Shown: in pieces, positions 18,723 through 27,372 of the stretch
How the letters are laid out: each line of letters begins with the position of its first letter
How positions within the stretch are numbered: position 1 is the first letter of the stretch
The notes under the pieces: model-generated
What the model was told of the DNA's origin: nothing
The model's input: the letters and a program-made list of their open reading frames with translations, nothing else
The model's database searches: none
Program-made: the position numbers and the translations under genes
Assembly: GCF_000421705.1 (NCBI RefSeq)
Contig: NZ_ATXN01000007.1
Coordinates: 1-64,000, forward strand
DNA length: 64,000 nucleotides
Origin: Brevundimonas naejangsanensis DSM 23858
GTDB lineage: Bacteria; Pseudomonadota; Alphaproteobacteria; Caulobacterales; Caulobacteraceae
Direction: 5' to 3'

Positions 18723-19373
18723 ATGGTTTTCACGCTTTACGGCGCCGCCGGATCCGGCTCTGTCCCGGTCGAGGCCACGCTGCGGCTGATCGGACTGGAC
18801 TATCGGGTGGTCGAGGCGCCGACCTGGGAAGGCGAGGCGGAGCGCGACAAGGTGGCGGCGGTCAATCCCATGCGCCAGGTGCCGGCGCTGGTCACGCCCG
18901 GCGGCGAGGTCGTCACCGAAAGCGCCGCCGTCCTGATCTGGCTGGCGGACGCCCATCCGCAAGCGCGGCTGTCGCCGACGCTGGACGATCCGCGCCGGGC
19001 GCAGTTTCTGCGCTGGATGAGCTTCATCCCCGCCTCCATCTATTCAATGTTCTGGGTGCGGGACGAGCCGTCCCGCCTCGGGGGCGACGATCCAAAGGCT
19101 CAGGCCGAAATCCAGCAGCGCACCCTCGACCGCATCGCCGCGTGCTGGCGGATGATGGACAGCCAGGTTACGCCCGGCCGCTTCCTACTGGGCGAGGAGA
19201 TGACGGTGCTGGACCTCTATGTCGCCGTCGCCAGCCGCTGGACGCCGCGCCGTCGCCGCTTCTATGCCGAAGCGCCGGGCATGGCCGAGGTCGTGCGCCG
19301 CGTCGACGCCCTGCCCGCCCTGCAAGACTTCTGGGCGGAGCGATTCCCGTTCGACGACGGCTGGGAGGGCTAG
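18723..19373 (+). CDS. Glutathione S-transferase family protein
   Basis: 216 aa. Thioredoxin-like N-terminal domain (VFTLYGAAGSGSVPVEATLRLIGLDY) with the cis-Pro region VPALVTPGG and the glutathione-binding ESAAVLIWLAD motif at about 65-75, then an all-helical C-terminal domain. It would conjugate or reduce electrophiles with glutathione, with substrate unknown. The start is chosen at 18723 because the GGGAGG ribosome site is 9 nt away; an in-frame ATG at 18717 is only 3 nt from it and a TTG at 18705 precedes it. It faces away from nrdB and shares the region with the NrdR-like boxes. Confidence 0.9.
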   Translation: MVFTLYGAAGSGSVPVEATLRLIGLDYRVVEAPTWEGEAERDKVAAVNPMRQVPALVTPGGEVVTESAAVLIWLADAHPQARLSPTLDDPRRAQFLRWMSFIPASIYSMFWVRDEPSRLGGDDPKAQAEIQQRTLDRIAACWRMMDSQVTPGRFLLGEEMTVLDLYVAVASRWTPRRRRFYAEAPGMAEVVRRVDALPALQDFWAERFPFDDGWEG

Positions 19374-19376
19374 GGC

Positions 19377-20696
19377 CTAGATCAGACCCATCGCCCTCGC
19401 CTCCAACTCCAGCCCCTCGCGGAACTCGGGCGCGGCCAGGCAGATCAGGGCGCGGGCGCGGGCGTCGTCGGTCAGCCCCTTCAGATTGACCGCCCCATGC
19501 TCGGTAACGACGTAGTGGATGTCGTTGCGGGGCGTCGTCGCCGGACCGTCCAGCCGCGCCACGATGCGCGAGGCGGTCCCCTTCGCCGCCGTCGAATGGC
19601 AGGCGATGATCGACTTGCCGCCCTGCGACGCCGCCGCTCCGCGCACGAAGTCCAGTTGGCCGCCCGCCGCCGTATACTGCCGCCTGTTCAGATATTCGGA
19701 GCAGCATGCCCCGAACAGGTCGATCTGAAGGGTGGCGTTGACCGAGACCATCCTGTCATTGCGGGCGATGACGGCCGGGTCGTTCACATAGTCGACCGGA
19801 TAGGCCTCGACGGCCGGGTTCTCGTGCAGGAACTGATAGGTCGAGCGGTCGCCCATCGAGAAGGTGAACACCGTCTTGCCAGGATGCAGGGTCTTGCGCG
19901 CATTGGTGACGACGCCCGCCTTCATCAGTTCAACCAGACCCGGCGTCAGCATCTCGGTGTGGACGCCCAGATCGCGATGATCGTGCAGGGCCGCGCACAC
20001 GGCGTCCGGCAGGGCGCCGATGCCCATCTGCAACGTCGCCCCGTCCTCGACCAGCCCCGCGATCAGGGCGCCTATGGCCAGATCCTGCGGCTGCTGCGGC
20101 GCCTTTCCCGCCTCCAGAAGGGGCGCCGAATGCTCCACCAGGGCCGCGACCTGAGAAACGTGGACGCGGCAATCGCCGAACACGCGCGGCATGTGCGGAT
20201 TGACCTCCAGGATCACCCGCTGCGCGCTCTTCGATACGGCCAGGGCGTAGTCGGTGTTGGTCCCGAAACTGAAATAGCCCTCGGCGTCCATCGGCGAGAC
20301 GGTCGCCAGCAGGGTGTCGACGCCGATCTCCTGCGTCAGCACCCGAGGCGCCTGCTGAAAGCCGGTCGGCACGAACCAGACGGCGCGGCGGCCTTCCTCG
20401 ATCGCGCGCGCCTCCAGCTTCCGTTCGATGGCGCCGTGGAACAGGCTGTGCGGGCGGATGCGGTCGGTCAGTTCATAGCGCATCACCGTCTCGCCCGCGA
20501 TGGCGGTGGACAGCAGGTAGTAGAGGTTGATGTCGCCGACCTGCCGCGCCTCGGCCCGGTCGGCCAGGGCCTTCAGCAGGGCCGGCGGCTGGCCGACGCC
20601 CAGGGCCATAGCCACCTTGGCGCCCGACGGTATCAGGGCGGCCGCCGCCTCGGGCGTCGTCAGCCGTTCGGCGTAGAGGGCGGCGAAATCGGTCAT
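19377..20696 (-). CDS. Acetyl-CoA hydrolase/transferase family protein (4-hydroxybutyrate CoA-transferase-like)
   Basis: 439 aa. Family features are the MALGVGQPPALLKAL start, LQMGIGALPDAV (oxyanion loop) and FVVTEHGAVNLKGL-type C-terminal motif (VTEHGAVNLKGLT, catalytic-Glu neighbourhood). Members move CoA between short acyl groups, for example acetate, butyrate or 4-hydroxybutyrate. The ATG at 20696 has an AGGAG site; the TTG six bases earlier is less likely. It is monocistronic. A TAGACC-TT-GGTCTA inverted repeat lies about 55 bp upstream and may be an operator. Confidence 0.9.
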   Translation of the reverse strand: MTDFAALYAERLTTPEAAAALIPSGAKVAMALGVGQPPALLKALADRAEARQVGDINLYYLLSTAIAGETVMRYELTDRIRPHSLFHGAIERKLEARAIEEGRRAVWFVPTGFQQAPRVLTQEIGVDTLLATVSPMDAEGYFSFGTNTDYALAVSKSAQRVILEVNPHMPRVFGDCRVHVSQVAALVEHSAPLLEAGKAPQQPQDLAIGALIAGLVEDGATLQMGIGALPDAVCAALHDHRDLGVHTEMLTPGLVELMKAGVVTNARKTLHPGKTVFTFSMGDRSTYQFLHENPAVEAYPVDYVNDPAVIARNDRMVSVNATLQIDLFGACCSEYLNRRQYTAAGGQLDFVRGAAASQGGKSIIACHSTAAKGTASRIVARLDGPATTPRNDIHYVVTEHGAVNLKGLTDDARARALICLAAPEFREGLELEARAMGLI

Positions 20697-20753
20697 GGGC
20701 AACTCCTGAAACGTCGTCCTTCTTTATCCGACAGCCTTGCGCCGTCGCGGCGC

Positions 20754-20767
20754 TAGACCTTGGTCTA
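20754..20767. promoter_or_regulatory. Inverted repeat, possible operator of the CoA-transferase gene
   Basis: TAGACC (20754-20759) and GGTCTA (20762-20767) form a perfect dyad with a 2-bp centre, about 55 bp upstream of the CoA-transferase start. A symmetric site in this position is a plausible binding site for a dimeric regulator. Which regulator is not known. Confidence 0.4.
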
Positions 20768-20796
20768 AGGGGGCAGGCGTCTAAGAGGGCGGGCGA

Positions 20797-21534
20797 TCAG
20801 GGCGCGTCCTGAAGCGGCGCATCATGCAGGCGCTGACGGCGCTCGGCGGCGTAGGCGACCAGCCACAGAGCCATCGACCAGGCGGCGCCCACGCTCCAGC
20901 CCGCAAATACGTCCGAGGCCCAGTGGGCGCCCAGATAGATGCGCGTCAGCCCGATCAGAAGGGCGATCACCACCGCACAACCCAGGACATAGGCCTTCAG
21001 CCGCCGACGCGGAAAGGCGCGCGTCAGCATGACGCCCAGCGTCAGATAGAAGACCGTCGACAGCAGGGCGTGGCCCGAGGGGAAACTGGCGTTCAGCGTA
21101 TCGACCGCCTGATAGATCTGCGGCGGCCGCTCCCGCTCGAACAGCGCTTTCAGCCCCTCGCTCAGGGCCACCCCGCCCGCCAGGCCGACCACGAGCATCA
21201 GCGCCGACAGCCGCTTCTTCATGATCAACAGGAAGCCGATGGCGATGATCGCGAACAGGGACAGGACCGATATGCCGCCCAGCGAGGTCAGGTCCGCCGC
21301 CGCCTCATGCAGCCACCACGGCCCCCAGGGCCGCCCCGGATCGTCGGCGAAGGGACGCACCGCCGCCAGCACCGCCTGATCGAAGGCCTGACCGTCCGCC
21401 TCGCGCATGTCGTCGGCGACCTCGATGAAGGTCAGCACCCCCAGGGCGACGACAAGCATGGCGGCCACAGCGGCGATTTCAGTGCGCGCGACACGCAGCG
21501 CGCGGGTCAGAAAAGCGGTAGGGTGCGGGGCCAT
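20797..21534 (-). CDS. PAP2-family phosphatase
   Basis: 245 aa integral membrane phosphatase with about six hydrophobic segments. The three PAP2 motifs are present: KALFERERPPQ (motif I, K-x6-RP type), PSGHALLS (motif II) and LTRIYLGAHWASDV (motif III with the catalytic His and Asp). Such enzymes dephosphorylate undecaprenyl pyrophosphate or lipid phosphates on the outer face of the inner membrane. An N-terminal membrane segment and a loop of about 40 residues precede the core. The substrate cannot be told from sequence. Confidence 0.9.
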   Translation of the reverse strand: MAPHPTAFLTRALRVARTEIAAVAAMLVVALGVLTFIEVADDMREADGQAFDQAVLAAVRPFADDPGRPWGPWWLHEAAADLTSLGGISVLSLFAIIAIGFLLIMKKRLSALMLVVGLAGGVALSEGLKALFERERPPQIYQAVDTLNASFPSGHALLSTVFYLTLGVMLTRAFPRRRLKAYVLGCAVVIALLIGLTRIYLGAHWASDVFAGWSVGAAWSMALWLVAYAAERRQRLHDAPLQDAP

Positions 21535-21713
21535 GGGGCGCTAACGGCCAAGCTGCCTGGCCGTTCCCGTCTCGCCGCCGCAGAAATCGACGCGCGTTCG
21601 GTGAAAAATGTGACCGGGCCAATTCCTGAGTCATTTCCACAGGGTGTGATCAGCCGCCCACCGATTCGTCTGAAAAGGTCCCGTCAAGAGCTTTACCTGC
21701 GGTTAGGGATGTG

Positions 21714-21762
21714 TACCCATATATGTAGCCGAGCACCGGCGAGCAGCCACTAGATGTAGTGT
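21714..21762. promoter_or_regulatory. Paired NrdR-like boxes upstream of nrdA
   Basis: CTAGATGTAG followed by TGT (21750-21759) fits the NrdR core CwAtATaTwG at all strong positions and is part of the dyad CACTA-GATG-TAGTG. A weaker site, CCATATATGT (21717-21726), lies 33 bp upstream. The pair is 55-95 bp before the nrdA ATG, where repression by NrdR would be expected. Confidence 0.68.
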
Positions 21763-21812
21763 CTCAAACCGGTACGGCCTTCTAATCGCATTTGTTCGGG
21801 ACAGGGACGAAA

Positions 21813-23696
21813 ATGGCTGGCGGCGAAGCGTTGCAGACGACGGAATTTTCTAAGGTTTCCCCGGCTCCGATCGAGCTGAAGCCGGAACTGAAGGTGGTGG
21901 GCGGCCTGAAACTGGACCGCACGCGCGACGCCCTGCTGACCGAATTCGGCAAGAAGACGCTGGAAGACCGCTATCTGCTGGCGGGCGAAAGCTATCAGGA
22001 CATGTTCGCCCGCGTCGCCACGGCCTATGCCGACGATGCGGAGCACGCCCAGCGCGTCTACGACTATATGTCGAAGCTGTGGTTCATGCCCGCCACGCCC
22101 GTCCTGTCGAACGGCGGCGCCGATCGCGGCTTGCCGATCTCCTGCTTCCTGAACGCGGTCAACGACAGCCTGGACGGCATCCAGAACGTCTGGAACGAGA
22201 ACGTCTCCCTGGCCTCGAACGGCGGCGGCATCGGCACCTATTGGGGCGGCGTCCGCTCCATCGGCGAAAAGGTCAAGGGCGCGGGCCAGACCTCGGGCAT
22301 CATCCCCTTCATCCGCGTGATGGACAGCCTGACGCTGGCGATTTCGCAAGGGTCCCTGCGTCGCGGTTCGGCCGCCGTCTACCTGGACATCCACCACCCG
22401 GAAATCGAAGAATTCCTCGAAATCCGCAAACCGTCGGGCGACTTCAACCGCCGCTCGCTGAACCTGCACCACGGCATCAACATCACCGACGCCTTCATGG
22501 AGGCGGTGCGCGACGGCAAGCCGTTCGACCTGATCTCGCCCAAGAATGGCGAGGTGCGCAAAACCGTGGACGCCCGCAACCTGTGGACCAAGATCCTGGA
22601 AATCCGGATGCAGACGGGCGAGCCCTATCTGATCTTCTCGGACACGGTGAACCGGCAGATGCCGCAGCACCAGAAGGATCTGGGCCTGTCGGTCAAGCAG
22701 TCCAACCTGTGCTCTGAAATCATGCTGCACACGGGCCTGGACCATAAGGGCGTCGAGCGCACCGCCGTGTGCTGCCTGTCGTCGGTCAACGCCGAGACCT
22801 TCCTGGAGTGGCGCGAAGAGCCCCGCTTCATCGAGGACATCATGCGCTTCCTCGACAATGTGCTCGAGGACTTCATCACGCGCGCCCCGTCGTCGATGGC
22901 CGCCGCCGTCTATTCGGCCCAGCGCGAGCGTTCGGTGGGTCTGGGCCTGATGGGTTTCCACTCCTTCCTGCAGGCGCAGGGCGTGGCCTTTGAATCGGCC
23001 ATGGCCAAGAGCTGGAACATGCGCCTGTTCAAGCACCTGCGCCGCGAGGCCGACAAGGCCAGCCGCACACTGGCCGAGGAAAAGGGCCCCTGCCCCGACG
23101 CCGCCGATCGCGGCGTGATGGAGCGGTTCAGCCACAAGCTGGCTATCGCCCCGACCGCCTCGATCTCGATCATCTGCGGCGGCACCTCGGCGGGCATCGA
23201 GCCGATCCCGGCCAACATCTACACCCACAAGACCCTGTCGGGATCCTTCGCAGTCAAGAACCCCTATCTGCAGAAGCTGCTGGGCGAGAAGGGCATCGAC
23301 ACGGAGGCCGTCTGGTCCTCGATCCTCGAGAACGAAGGCTCGGTCCAGCATCTGGACGCCCTCAGCGACGAGGAGAAGGCCGTCTACAAGACCGCCTTCG
23401 AACTGGATCAGCGCTGGGTCATCGAACTGGCGGCCGACCGCACCGGCGACATCTGCCAGGCGCAGTCGCTGAACCTGTTCATCCCCGGCGACGTCAACAA
23501 GTGGGACCTGCACATGCTGCACTGGTCGGCGTGGGAGCGGGGCCTGAAGTCGCTCTATTATCTGCGCTCCAAGTCGGTGCAGCGCGCCGCCTTCGCCGGC
23601 GCCGACGACAAGCAGGAAGAAGAGATCGATCCGAACCAGCCGGATCTCTTCTCGGCCGCCCCGACCGACTACGACGAGTGCCTGGCCTGCCAGTAA
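21813..23696 (+). CDS. nrdA: Ribonucleoside-diphosphate reductase, alpha subunit
   Basis: 627 aa from the ATG at 21813. It reduces ribonucleoside diphosphates to deoxy forms. Catalytic residues: Cys111 (PISCFLN), thiyl Cys300 with Glu302 (SNLCSEIM), Cys320/321 (VCCLSSVN), radical-relay pair in SLYYLRS near residue 585, and the C-terminal CLAC (623-626) that takes electrons from thioredoxin. Only about 45 residues precede the barrel, so the N-terminal ATP-cone (overall-activity site) of E. coli NrdA is missing. The specificity-site region is present. Paired NrdR-like boxes lie upstream and a terminator downstream. Confidence 0.96.
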   Translation: MAGGEALQTTEFSKVSPAPIELKPELKVVGGLKLDRTRDALLTEFGKKTLEDRYLLAGESYQDMFARVATAYADDAEHAQRVYDYMSKLWFMPATPVLSNGGADRGLPISCFLNAVNDSLDGIQNVWNENVSLASNGGGIGTYWGGVRSIGEKVKGAGQTSGIIPFIRVMDSLTLAISQGSLRRGSAAVYLDIHHPEIEEFLEIRKPSGDFNRRSLNLHHGINITDAFMEAVRDGKPFDLISPKNGEVRKTVDARNLWTKILEIRMQTGEPYLIFSDTVNRQMPQHQKDLGLSVKQSNLCSEIMLHTGLDHKGVERTAVCCLSSVNAETFLEWREEPRFIEDIMRFLDNVLEDFITRAPSSMAAAVYSAQRERSVGLGLMGFHSFLQAQGVAFESAMAKSWNMRLFKHLRREADKASRTLAEEKGPCPDAADRGVMERFSHKLAIAPTASISIICGGTSAGIEPIPANIYTHKTLSGSFAVKNPYLQKLLGEKGIDTEAVWSSILENEGSVQHLDALSDEEKAVYKTAFELDQRWVIELAADRTGDICQAQSLNLFIPGDVNKWDLHMLHWSAWERGLKSLYYLRSKSVQRAAFAGADDKQEEEIDPNQPDLFSAAPTDYDECLACQ

Positions 23697-23730
23697 GGCA
23701 AGCCTTAGCCCTCATCGCCATCGCCTTTGA

Positions 23731-23765
23731 GCCGCCCGGGGAACCCTCTCCGGGCGGCTTCGTTC
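23731..23765 (+). terminator. Rho-independent terminator after nrdA
   Basis: A 9-bp GC stem GCCGCCCGG / CCGGGCGGC with a 10-nt loop, followed by TTCGTTCGTTT. It lies 35 bp after the nrdA stop. Confidence 0.8.
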
Positions 23766-23856
23766 GTTTGATAAGGATTAAGGCGCAAAAGAGTCCGTTG
23801 CGGTTCCCCGGCGTTCGTGCACAGTGGAACCGTTAACGGGTCGGGAGGGACCGTTG

Positions 23857-24735
23857 ATGCGGCGCATGGCATGGGCAGGACTGGCGATCGGGGCGGCTGC
23901 TGTCGCCCCCCTGCCTGTTTCCGCCATGCCTGTTTCCGCCCTGCCCCAGGTCGACGCCGAAGGCTCCATAGCCGCGCGCGGCGGCGAGGCCGTTCGTTTC
24001 GAGGACGCCGCCTCCGTGGTCGACAGCCGCCTGCCCTTCTCGGCTGATCCTGACGCCGCCTTCGGCGCCCCGGTCCAGTTCAACAACGCCTCTCGTCTCA
24101 GCGCCGAAACAGGCCAACTGCGGCAAGAGGCCTGGTTCGCGGGCGACGGCTTCACCGACCGTCTGCGGATCACGACCACCGGCGAGCTGCGCCACGCGGA
24201 CGGCTCGCCCGCGCCGCCCCGCGCCCTCGACCCCGTCGCCTTCTCGGGCGAGAGCTATGACGTCACCTATACGCGCGGCTGGACAGCGGCCAGCGGCCGC
24301 ACCCCGTCCGGGCTGGAGGTGTCGCTGACGCCGCACGCCGGCTTCGGGGTCGGCAGCGACGGCCCCTCGGCCGAAGCGGGCGCCACCCTGCGCATCGGCG
24401 AAAACCTGGACCGCCTGGCCCCCAACGGCGACGAGGCCTTCGGCGAGCGCCCGCGCTGGTATCTGTACGCCGCAGGCTCCAAGCGGGCGGTCGGCTACAA
24501 CTTCGCCCGCACACGCGACGGCGACTTCGCCCGCTCGGGCGTCAGCCAGGACGCCGGCACCTATCTCGGCGACGCCTCCATCGGCGTGGCCTATCGCCGG
24601 GGCGCGGTGCAGAGCTCGTTCGGCGTCGTCTACCGCGAAATCGAAGCCAAGGGCCTGCGCGGTTATCAGGGCATCAACACCGACGTGTCGGAAGGCCTGG
24701 TGGCCTTCCAACTGACGATCCGCCCGCCGCGCTAA
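23857..24735 (+). CDS. LpxR-like (DUF2219) outer membrane protein, putative
   Basis: 292 aa. The start at 23857 has a GGGAGGGA site 7 nt upstream; a signal peptide of about 30 residues ends near PVSALPQ. The rest is rich in alternating hydrophobic strands typical of a small outer-membrane beta-barrel (for example WYLYAAGSKRAVGYNF and ASIGVAYRRGAVQSSFGVVY). These C-terminal strands resemble lipid A deacylase LpxR/DUF2219 proteins. The N-terminal third lacks a sure LpxR active site, so enzymatic activity is doubtful. Barrel and export are likely, the family less so. Confidence 0.65.
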   Translation: MRRMAWAGLAIGAAAVAPLPVSAMPVSALPQVDAEGSIAARGGEAVRFEDAASVVDSRLPFSADPDAAFGAPVQFNNASRLSAETGQLRQEAWFAGDGFTDRLRITTTGELRHADGSPAPPRALDPVAFSGESYDVTYTRGWTAASGRTPSGLEVSLTPHAGFGVGSDGPSAEAGATLRIGENLDRLAPNGDEAFGERPRWYLYAAGSKRAVGYNFARTRDGDFARSGVSQDAGTYLGDASIGVAYRRGAVQSSFGVVYREIEAKGLRGYQGINTDVSEGLVAFQLTIRPPR

Positions 24736-24750
24736 GCGGCCTCGAAGCCT

Positions 24751-26478
24751 TTACTGCGTCCGCGCCACGCCCTCGCGACGGCTGTCCGCGCCGCCGTCCC
24801 AGCGCCCATTCCGCCACAGGCCGCCGTGCAGACCGGAAGTCTCGGTCGTATTGGGCTTCAACTCCACGCCGCGCGCCGCCATCCCCTCGCGCACCGCCTC
24901 CGGGAAGCCCTCGGTGTCGGCGCCGAAGCCGTCACCCTTGGCCACCAGGTTCGGCAGGTCGAACGCCTGCTGCAGCGGCAGGCCCCAGGCCAGGGCGCCG
25001 ATCAGGGCCTTGGCGTTATAGGCCAGGATCGACGAACCGCCCGGCGAGCCCAGCAGGCCGACCAGACGCCCCTCGCGATCCAGGATCAGGGCAGGCGACA
25101 TCGACGAACGCGGCCGCTTGTTCGCCGCCACGGCGTTGGCTGCAGGCGTGCCGTCCGACGCGGTCGGGACCATGGAGAAGTCGGTCAGCTGGTTGTTCAG
25201 GAAGAAGCCGCCCGCCATACGGCCCGAGCCGAACAGGCTCTCGACCGTGGTGGTCATGCTGACGGCGTTGCCTTGCGCATCCACCACGACTAGGTGCGAC
25301 GTCCCCGCCGGTTCCCGCGTAGCGTCAGCGCCGACGCTCGGCGCCCCCGCCGGAACGCCATAAGGCGCCGCCCCGCGAAGGCCCGGCGCCAGGGCCGCTC
25401 GCTCGGCCACATAGGCGGGATCCAGCAGACCCGCGACCGGAACGCTGACGAAAGCCGGATCGCCGAAATAGCGGTCGCGGTCGGCGTACATCAGCCGCTG
25501 AAGCTGGCCGAAGGCGGCCCAGGCCTCGGGGCTGTCGGGGCCCTTGTCGATGTCCGGCGTCCGCTCAGCCATCGCCAGCAACTCCAGGATGGAGGCTCCG
25601 CTGGACGGCGGCGGCGGCACGCAGACGGTGTAGATCTTGTAGGGACCGCATACGGCCTCGCGCACGATCGGGCGATAGCCGGCGACGTCGGCCGTGGTCA
25701 GGGCGCCAGGGCGCGGGCCTTCATGCACGGCGGCGACGATGGCCTCGGCCAACGGCCCCTGTTGCAGGGCGGCGGCCCCGTCCCGTGCGATACGGCGCAC
25801 CGTTTCGGCATAGGCCGGGTTTCGCAACGTCTCGCCCGCCTGATAGCGAGCGCCGTCCGGCTTGGTGAAATACTCGCTCGCCCAGCGGGTCTTCGCCTGA
25901 GGCGCGTCGCTGTTGATCATGCCCGCCAGCCGCTCGCTGACGACAAAGCCGTCCTGCGCCAGTTTCTCGGCGTCGCCGAACAGTTCCGACCAGGCCAGGG
26001 CGCCGTGCTGCTTCTGCGCCAGAGCCAGCATGGGCACCACGCCGGGCGCCCCGGTCGAGCGCCCGCTCAACACCGCATCGACAAAGGCGAGCGGCTGTCC
26101 GTTCTCATAAAAGAGCTCAGGCGTGGCGGCGGCAGGCGCCGTCTCGCGTCCGTCATAGACGGTGACGGCCCCGCTCTGCGCATCATAGAACATCATGAAG
26201 GCCCCGCCGCCCAGGCCCGACGACTGCGGCTCAGCCAGCCCCAACACCGCCTGCACGGCCACGGCCGCATCCACGGCCGACCCGCCGCGCGTCAGCACCT
26301 TCATCCCCGCCTCGACCGCCAGCGGATTGGCCGCCGACACGAACGGCCCGCGCGCGATGGTCTGGCTTGCGTGCGCCTGCGCCTGCGCTCCCGGCGCGAC
26401 GCCGACGTCCACCGCCGAGGTCGCGCATCCGCTCAGCAACAGGGTCGCAGCGGCCGTCCCGGCGATCAGGGCCGACAT
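24751..26478 (-). CDS. ggt: Gamma-glutamyltransferase (glutathione hydrolase)
   Basis: 575 aa from the chosen start MSALIAGTAAATLLLSGCATS, which gives a lipoprotein-type signal peptide with lipobox. The proenzyme self-cleaves at the Thr of the TSHLVVVDAQGNAVSMT region to give large and small subunits. The small-subunit GSPGGSSILAYN (oxyanion Gly-Gly) and large-subunit GLGGGAFMMFYD motifs are clear. It breaks glutathione and transfers gamma-glutamyl groups in the periplasm. An in-frame extension of 37 residues exists upstream but looks non-coding. A lipobox in GGT is somewhat unusual and suggests membrane anchoring. Confidence 0.92.
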   Translation of the reverse strand: MSALIAGTAAATLLLSGCATSAVDVGVAPGAQAQAHASQTIARGPFVSAANPLAVEAGMKVLTRGGSAVDAAVAVQAVLGLAEPQSSGLGGGAFMMFYDAQSGAVTVYDGRETAPAAATPELFYENGQPLAFVDAVLSGRSTGAPGVVPMLALAQKQHGALAWSELFGDAEKLAQDGFVVSERLAGMINSDAPQAKTRWASEYFTKPDGARYQAGETLRNPAYAETVRRIARDGAAALQQGPLAEAIVAAVHEGPRPGALTTADVAGYRPIVREAVCGPYKIYTVCVPPPPSSGASILELLAMAERTPDIDKGPDSPEAWAAFGQLQRLMYADRDRYFGDPAFVSVPVAGLLDPAYVAERAALAPGLRGAAPYGVPAGAPSVGADATREPAGTSHLVVVDAQGNAVSMTTTVESLFGSGRMAGGFFLNNQLTDFSMVPTASDGTPAANAVAANKRPRSSMSPALILDREGRLVGLLGSPGGSSILAYNAKALIGALAWGLPLQQAFDLPNLVAKGDGFGADTEGFPEAVREGMAARGVELKPNTTETSGLHGGLWRNGRWDGGADSRREGVARTQ

Positions 26479-26671
26479 TCTGCGGGCAGGACGGAAGGTC
26501 GAAAATGGCAAGGCGCGCACGCAATCTCTCCAGCACGTTGCAGGGCGCCTTATGCCTAGGCCCCGCGCCCGCTCACGCCAACCCTGCATTTTCTCAAGTT
26601 TTTCTTAGAAAACCGACTTGCCAGCCCGAAAGCGACCCGCTAGATACCCGGCCCTGCCCGCAAGGCGGTGC

Positions 26672-26748
26672 GCACCCGTAGCTCAGCTGGATAGAGCACC
26701 AGACTACGAATCTGGGGGTCAGGAGTTCGAATCTCTTCGGGTGCGCCA
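26672..26748 (+). tRNA. tRNA-Arg (ACG)
   Basis: 77 nt cloverleaf with CCA encoded. The acceptor stem GCACCCG pairs with CGGGTGC. The anticodon stem CCAGA/TCTGG holds the loop CTACGAA, so the anticodon is ACG (arginine, CGU family; A34 would become inosine). The T-loop is TTCGAAT. A short T-run follows. It converges with tRNA-Arg(CCG) and marks the left edge of the low-GC segment. Confidence 0.97.
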
Positions 26749-27372
26749 TCTTTTTGTCGGATGTCACAACAAGTTGGACTCCGACAGAGAAAGTTGGACG
26801 GCGTACGCCGCCACAGGGCCTTTCTTCCGAGCTTTACAAAGCTGGCTGCTTTCCAAAGTTCGTTTCGTGCCCGCCGCGGCCGTTCAAGATCAGTCACTTG
26901 CTAGAAGTCAATCTGAGGTTGGAACGCAGACTGCCTCAGGTTCCCTCAGAAGAGTCTGACCGTTTAAACGGCAGCGCGCCCGGTACCTGAGGTTCCGCAT
27001 CATCTCTCGATCAGGTGCGTCCGAAAGGTCATCTGAAATCGAAAGTGAATCATCGCAGGCGAACTGGGCGCGGAGTTCGACGCGCGCTTACCCCTGATGC
27101 CGTTGAGCGACCACGTCGCAGCCGATTACCAGACCGCCCGCCTGTCATAAGACCACGAAGCCGACATCTAACGGGCTCTCGCCGACATCATTCCCCCCGC
27201 AACCGCCCCGACAACCGTCGCACTGCCACCCGCGCGACGTGTGCATTTCTGCAGGGATTCGGGATTTCCCCTAAGCGCCAAGAGCGGCCATTGGCGAACA
27301 GCCAACTTCCGGACATCCAGCTCCGCCAACAATGGCTGCTTGCGACTGTGAAAAGCCGGGACCTACGCCTAA
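26749..27372. other. Low-GC non-coding stretch between tRNA-Arg(ACG) and the truncated ATPase gene
   Basis: About 620 bp with clearly lower GC than the flanking chromosome. No ORF shows the codon bias, start site or family motif of a real gene. I found no copy of the tRNA 3' end here. It looks like eroded remains of a mobile island. Confidence 0.55.

Noticed and set aside
21750-23522. 590-aa minus-strand ORF opposite nrdA
   Set aside because: Shadow ORF; nrdA has all catalytic residues and upstream control sites.
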